From positions 10,286,002-10,350,001 of the forward strand of contig NC_052102.1 of the NCBI RefSeq assembly GCF_012273895.1: a stretch of 64,000 nucleotides of DNA, given 5' to 3'. Every line of letters begins with the position of its first letter. Position 1 is the first letter of the stretch. Of the stretch, positions 59,349 through 64,000 are shown piece after piece. The position numbers and the translations under genes are program-made. Source of the DNA: Zerene cesonia (Eukaryota; Arthropoda; Insecta; Lepidoptera; Pieridae). The notes beneath the pieces were generated by a model. It ran no database searches. It was not told where the DNA came from and was given only the letters and a program-made list of their open reading frames with translations.

Positions 59349-62300
59349 TCACAGTAGCGTGTCGATCGCATGAATGACGCCGTTGGTTGCCGGGATGTTG
59401 TGCGTTATTACTTGCGCGTTGTTCACTTTTATCCGACCTGAAAATAAATAATCACATATTAATCTATGAAACATCGACGTTAATAAAAGACAAATTCATT
59501 TTGATTTAGCCATATTTAGCTTTATTTACTCGTATACTATTCAAATTATATAATACGTATAAAGTGTTTAAAGTGACCGATTATATAAATGAAAAGTTTA
59601 AAGTAATCCCTTCGATTTAAATCTTACCCGAGTTCTTCTGCAGCGTAAGAGGCTTAGCGTCCTCCATGGAGTTCCTTAGCTGATAGTACCGCATGCCTGC
59701 ACTATATAAAGTGCCTGGCAACACGTGCCTCGCGACCAGGGCCCGCGCGGCTGCCTTTTCCGAGTATCGTGACAGCTCGCTTGGAGCTATTTTCGCGAAC
59801 GCCGCGTCCGTAGGCGCGAATATTGTGTACGTTTTGCTTTCTGTGAAATGGAATGATTTTTTTAAAGTTTGGCGGGAAAAGTTTTCTTTTCAAATAGAAC
59901 ATACTTGGGTTGTTATTTGAAATTATATTTGAATGTTAATGTTAGATAATCTATCCCTCGATATCGTAATTTTATTACAGATCTACGGCTACCTACGTGG
60001 AAATACCATAGATAATAAAAATTGTAATCAATTTGGAAACTTCTTTGGAGCCAGTTAATAATAATCAAACCTGCTAAAGTGTCAGCAAAGCCACTGGCAA
60101 ATATAGCCTTGATGAAGGTGGTAAAGCGTCGGTCCCTGTCCGCTTGCAGCGTCTGCACGAGGTCGCCGACCGGCAGCGGGAACATCACCCGGTCTACCGC
60201 GTGCGCTATGCCCTGCCATAGACAAGATATTGATTTATTTTTTTGTATAAATATGTGATTTACATATGTATTTCGGTAATCTATTGCTCGTCTTACGTTA
60301 TTTAAATAATCTTTAAATATATCAAGAAGTTTATATCATCAAATTATACAATTCATTATATTTTTCTTACTAGAATAACGTTAAGAATACAATTGTCATG
60401 ACATTAAATACTCTTGTCTCTCCTATATATAGTATATCTCATATGATATGGTTAACTATACTTCTATTTTAACACGCTTTTATTATTTATCTTGACGCCT
60501 TAAGTATTGTTACATCTTATAAGCCGATAAAGACTATTATGAATGTTAAAAATATGGTATACCTGTGGTATATGAATGTCTTTCTTGTCATCAATAACCC
60601 GGGCACCATTAATGGTGGTGACCTTGACTTCATTCCACTCCACGTCATGCATATCATACTGGTTCACGCGTAGCTGCGTGCCTGCGAGAGATACGCCCGT
60701 CATCTCGTCCTGCAGGGAAGCTATGTCGAACGCTCCAGGGATCACGTGGTGGAGGAGGAGCTAGAATTGTGATTTTATATTAAATGTTGTGAACAAAGAT
60801 ACTAATGATAAACTTGGATCAGTTCTTAGTAATATAGCTGTTTGAAAAAGCAAAAGGTAACGTTACTGTTTAATCTATGTTATAAGCTATTTACATATTA
60901 AATTGGACTCAAAAAGATTAATTACCTATAATTTTTTTTCATATTTTTTTAATATATTAGGTAATCATAACATAAATAAATAATCATTTTAATTGTACTT
61001 ACACCACTCAGAAGTCTTGGATTATCGCGGAACTTTTCTTCAGCCCTATCAGGACCTCCCAGTTGAACTAAAAGTGTCCTAAAGGCCTTGTCTGTAGGCG
61101 CGAAAATCGTGTACGGTCCAGTCTCATTTAATATCGAATCTAAACCAGATTGTTTAAGGTATTTGGCTGTCGCGAATAAACCGTTTTCTTTCAAAATATC
61201 AATTAGGCCTGGACTGGATGCGGAAGCGAAAAGGTCCTGTGACGTTGGGTCTTCAAAACTTGGTACAGGTGTGCTTGATCCAATTACAATTAAATCGTTG
61301 GGAGTAGGCCTATAAGAAGGAGTTGTGTTTATTATTGTGGAGCTAGGGAAGATATTCCTTGAGGTTTGTTTGTTGCTTCTAATAGAATACGTTGGGGTTG
61401 ATGTCTTTATGATGTATCTTTCGGTTGTTGGCACTCGGGTTGTAGGTTGGTATGTTTGNNNNNNNNNNNNNNNNNNNNNNNNNNNNNNNNNNNNNNNNNN
61501 NNNNNNNNNNNNNNNNNNNNNNNNNNNNNNNNNNNNNNNNNNNNNNNNNNNNNNNNNNNNNNNNNNNNNNNNNNNNNNNNNNNNNNNNNNNNNNNNNNNN
61601 NNNNNNNNNNNNNNNNNNNNNNNNNNNNNNNNNNNNNNNNNNNNNNNNNNNNNNNNNNNNNNNNNNNNNNNNNNNNNNNNNNNNNNNNNNNNNNNNNNNN
61701 NNNNNNNNNNNNNNNNNNNNNNNNNNNNNNNNNNNNNNNNNNNNNNNNNNNNNNNNNNNNNNNNNNNNNNNNNNNNNNNNNNNNNNNNNNNNNNNNNNNN
61801 NNNNNNNNNNNNNNNNNNNNNNNNNNNNNNNNNNNNNNNNNNNNNNNNNNNNNNNNNNNNNNNNNNNNNNNNNNNNNNNNNNNNNNNNNNNNNNNNNNNN
61901 NNNNNNNNNNNNNNNNNNNNNNNNNNNNNNNNNNNNNNNNNNNNNNNNNNNNNNNNNNNNNNNNNNNNNNNNNNNNNNNNNNNNNNNNNNNNNNNNNNNN
62001 NNNNNNNNNNNNNNNNNNNNNNNNNNNNNNNNNNNNNNNNNNNNNNNNNNNNNNNNNNNNNNNNNNNNNNNNNNNNNNNNNNNNNNNNNNNNNNNNNNNN
62101 NNNNNNNNNNNNNNNNNNNNNNNNNNNNNNNNNNNNNNNNNNNNNNNNNNNNNNNNNNNNNNNNNNNNNNNNNNNNNNNNNNNNNNNNNNNNNNNNNNNN
62201 NNNNNNNNNNNNNNNNNNNNNNNNNNNNNNNNNNNNNNNNNNNNNNNNNNNNNNNNNNNNNNNNNNNNNNNNNNNNNNNNNNNNNNNNNNNNNNNNNNNN

Positions 62301-64000
62301 NNNNNNNNNNNNNNNNNNNNNNNNNNNNNNNNNNNNNNNNNNNNNNNNNNNNNNNNNNNNNNNNNNNNNNNNNNNNNNNNNNNNNNNNNNNNNNNNNNNN
62401 NNNNNNNNNNNNNNNNNNNNNNNNNNNNNNNNNNNNNNNNNNNNNNNNNNNNNNNNNNTCTTGATGATTCTCTTGATAGGTCTCTCGTCGAGTCCCTTTG
62501 TGAATAAGTCTCTCTTGGGGTATATGATTCTCTTTGAGTCTCTCTGTGTGTTTCCCTTGTCGGAAATACTTCTCTTTCTTGTTCCCGTATCGTATAGGCC
62601 TCTCTTTCTGGTTCTTTAGGCGTGTACGTCTCCCTTTCAGGTTCTCTTTGAGTGTAAGTTTCTCTTTGTGGCTCTCGCGGGGTGAATGTTTCTCTTTGTG
62701 AGTGCCTTTGTGTGTACGCTTCCCTTTGAGATTCTCTTGGAGTGAAATTTTCTCTGTATGTTTGCTGAGTCGTTCTTGCGGGCAATATGGAATTTCTGTA
62801 TGTACTTGAAGGCGTTGTTTGAACAGGATTGGTAAGTCCGGAAGAGCCATAGCTAGATGTTGTTACAAAGCTGGCGTAGGTTGACGGAAGATGCGATGAT
62901 TCTGCTACGTAATCCGTGGATTCCGTAGTAGATGGGCTCGCGGTCGAACTATGTATTGCGTTAGATATTTTTGTAGGTCCGGGAAGTGTTATCTCACCTT
63001 TTCTTATTTTCTTCAATATTTCCTCAACTTCTGGACCCTCTTCCGTTTGTTGTCCATTAGCTTTCACACCTTTCACTTTATATGAACCATCATCTTGTTC
63101 TTCTAGAAAGACAAACGTTACTTTCTTTTTGCTTTGAAGGGTACTGGGTAAATTGGAAACCTCTTCTAATTTTCCATTATCACCTTGTTTTACTAGTTCA
63201 AAATTAGCTCCTGGGGGTAGAACTCCCTTTGTCAAATCATCAAATGAGACATGACTTTCTTTTTGTGCTGTTTGTGTTGCTGCTACGTATTTACCCAAAT
63301 CTGGACTGTCTGCTGCTATTGCCCCTTTAGGTATTAAGTTTGGATTGTTTGTCCTGATTACTTCATATTTTTGTCCATTGAGAGATATTTCACGGGATGT
63401 GAAATTCTTCTCGTTGAAGTCTTCAGGATTCTCAGCAAGAGCGACTTTGAGTTGTTTCAAAATATCTGGTTTCTGTAATAGCGCCACACTCTTTGCTCTA
63501 AGATTGTCATCGAATCCTTTGGTTTCACTTTCTTCTAGTAGGTTTTTAATTTCATTGTAGAGTTTTTGTTTATTTCTGTCTTGAGGAGGAGTTCTTGATC
63601 TAGGTGGTCCTCTCGTCCTTATGTATCTTGGTCTTGGCGTAGTCGTTGTGGTGGTTGTGGTGGTTGAAGTAGTTGTTGTTGTTGTCGGGTGTTGTTTTTC
63701 ATACATCTCCAATGCTTTTTTGAATAAATCTGTTTCATGGGGAAGGAGTGGTCTACGTTTTTCTTGATTTCTCCGATAAGTATCTTCGTAATTCTCAGTT
63801 GTGGTATAAGAAGGTAGAGATTTTGTGGCTTGTCTGGTAAGAAATTCTTCGTGTAACTTCTCAACCTTTTCCTGTTGTTTCTGTTGTTGCTTCTGAACGA
63901 ATTCTTGGTGTTTTTGTATTATTCGCTGTCGCTCTTGTAATTCTTTTAGTTTTTCTAAATTGTCCTTTGATTGTTGTTCAAAGTAATCTTGGATGTCAGA
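59349..64000 (-). CDS. Large secreted-type FAS1 (fasciclin) domain protein, 3' part, at least 5 exons
   Basis: Exons are 64000(open)-61003 (with the N gap), 60760-60563, 60212-60071, 59840-59628 and 59437-59349; GT..AG sites and phases agree. The order from the open edge is a Gln/Lys/Glu-rich predicted coiled coil, a Thr run followed by 'PRPRYIRTRG', an unrecognised region of about 200 residues, a Ser/Thr-rich linker, Arg-Glu-Thr repeats running into the gap, then two FAS1 domains. FAS1-1 has 'PYTIFAPTDKAF', 'LLLHHVIPGAFD' and 'GIAHAVDRVMFPLP'; FAS1-2 has 'TYTIFAPTDAAF', 'ALVARHVLPGTLY' and 'GVIHAIDTLL' before stop. FAS1 domains are extracellular adhesion modules (fasciclin I, periostin, TGFBI). 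No GPI signal or membrane helix follows the last domain, so the protein is probably secreted; its signal peptide is outside the window. The precise ortholog is not recognised. Confidence 0.88.
59628..60212 (-). CDS. FAS1 protein exons covering FAS1-1 end and FAS1-2 (two exons, intron 60070-59841)
   Basis: 60212-60071 encodes 'GIAHAVDRVMFPLPVGDL' (H2 of the first domain) and the first helices of the second ('FTTFIKAIFASGFADTLA'). 59840-59628 completes Glu and encodes 'SKTYTIFAPTDAAFAKI' (H1), 'RHVLPGTLYSAGMRYY' and 'LRNSMEDAKPLTLQKNS'. The final exon 59437-59349 gives 'RIKVNNAQVITHNIPATNG' and the stop. Confidence 0.87.
60563..60760 (-). CDS. FAS1 protein exon: middle of FAS1-1
   Basis: 66 codons in phase 0, from 'LLLHHVIPGAFD' (the conserved His region of FAS1) through 'VTTINGARVIDDKKDIHIPQ' (the strand pair before the H2 motif). 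Confidence 0.88.
61003..64000 (-). CDS. FAS1 protein large exon: coiled coil, Thr-rich, RET repeat, start of FAS1-1 (gapped)
   Basis: The frame is open from the right edge (first codon at 64000) to the gap at 62459, and from 61458 to the donor 'gtaagt' at 61002. The two halves are in different frames as written because the gap is 1000 N; the missing coding length must be a multiple of three if no intron is inside. Just before the gap the protein is built of short units such as 'REPQRETYTQREP' (62459-62770), so tandem repetition explains the assembly failure. Confidence 0.85.
61459..62458. other. Assembly gap of exactly 1000 N
   Basis: Placeholder gap of unknown true length inside the coding repeat of the FAS1 gene. 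Frames reported across it on the plus strand are artefacts. Confidence 0.99.

Noticed and set aside
61325..62619. Long plus-strand frames across the second N gap
   Set aside because: Shadows of the minus-strand FAS1 gene, made long only by N.
1..64000. Prokaryotic features such as operons, CRISPR arrays or ribosome binding sites
   Set aside because: The window is clearly eukaryotic (spliced genes, signal of insect repeats); no direct-repeat array with spacers is present.

Overview
The window looks like nuclear DNA of an insect, most likely a moth or butterfly (Lepidoptera). It is AT-rich, the genes are split by short introns with ordinary GT..AG junctions, and it carries many copies of short interspersed repeats that I associate with Lepidoptera, including 200-bp Helitron-like elements ending in a small hairpin plus CTAG. 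It also has an HRI-type eIF2-alpha kinase, a family known from silkworm but missing from Drosophila. I cannot name the species. Two runs of exactly 1000 N (34309-34308+1000 and 61459-62458) are assembly gaps of arbitrary size.

Layout: positions 1-36780 hold no gene that I can support. This part is AT-rich spacer with repeat fragments, microsatellites, inverted repeats and one inverted-repeat transposon around the first gap. From 36780 to the right edge the window is gene-dense, with four protein genes whose exons I joined by matching splice sites and reading phase: (1) a SUCO/Slp1-type SUN-domain ER membrane protein, plus strand, 3 exons, 36898-43021, about 1048 aa; (2) a METTL13-type dual methyltransferase of eEF1A, minus strand, 9 exons, 52126 down to 44328, about 659 aa; (3) an HRI/EIF2AK1-type eIF2-alpha kinase, plus strand, 3 exons, 52682-56775, about 579 aa; (4) the 3' part of a large secreted FAS1 (fasciclin)-domain protein, minus strand, at least 5 exons, from the right edge down to 59349, broken by the second gap.

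SUCO and METTL13 are convergent. METTL13 and HRI are divergent, with start codons 555 bp apart, so they probably share a promoter region. Both act on translation: HRI phosphorylates eIF2-alpha (initiation) and METTL13 methylates eEF1A (elongation). SUCO acts in the ER membrane on protein folding. The FAS1 protein is extracellular or cuticular and not obviously connected to the others.

Points worth a second look: an HHD instead of HRD catalytic loop in the HRI kinase; a possible intron-retention isoform of SUCO with a different hydrophobic C-terminus and its own poly(A) signals; a start-stop uORF and an overlapping 40-codon uORF at SUCO exon 1; a perfect 139-bp tandem duplication; a perfect 20-bp hairpin; an inverted-repeat element hidden by the first gap; and a gap inside a coding repeat of the FAS1 gene. 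I found no clear evidence of a wholly new biological system.
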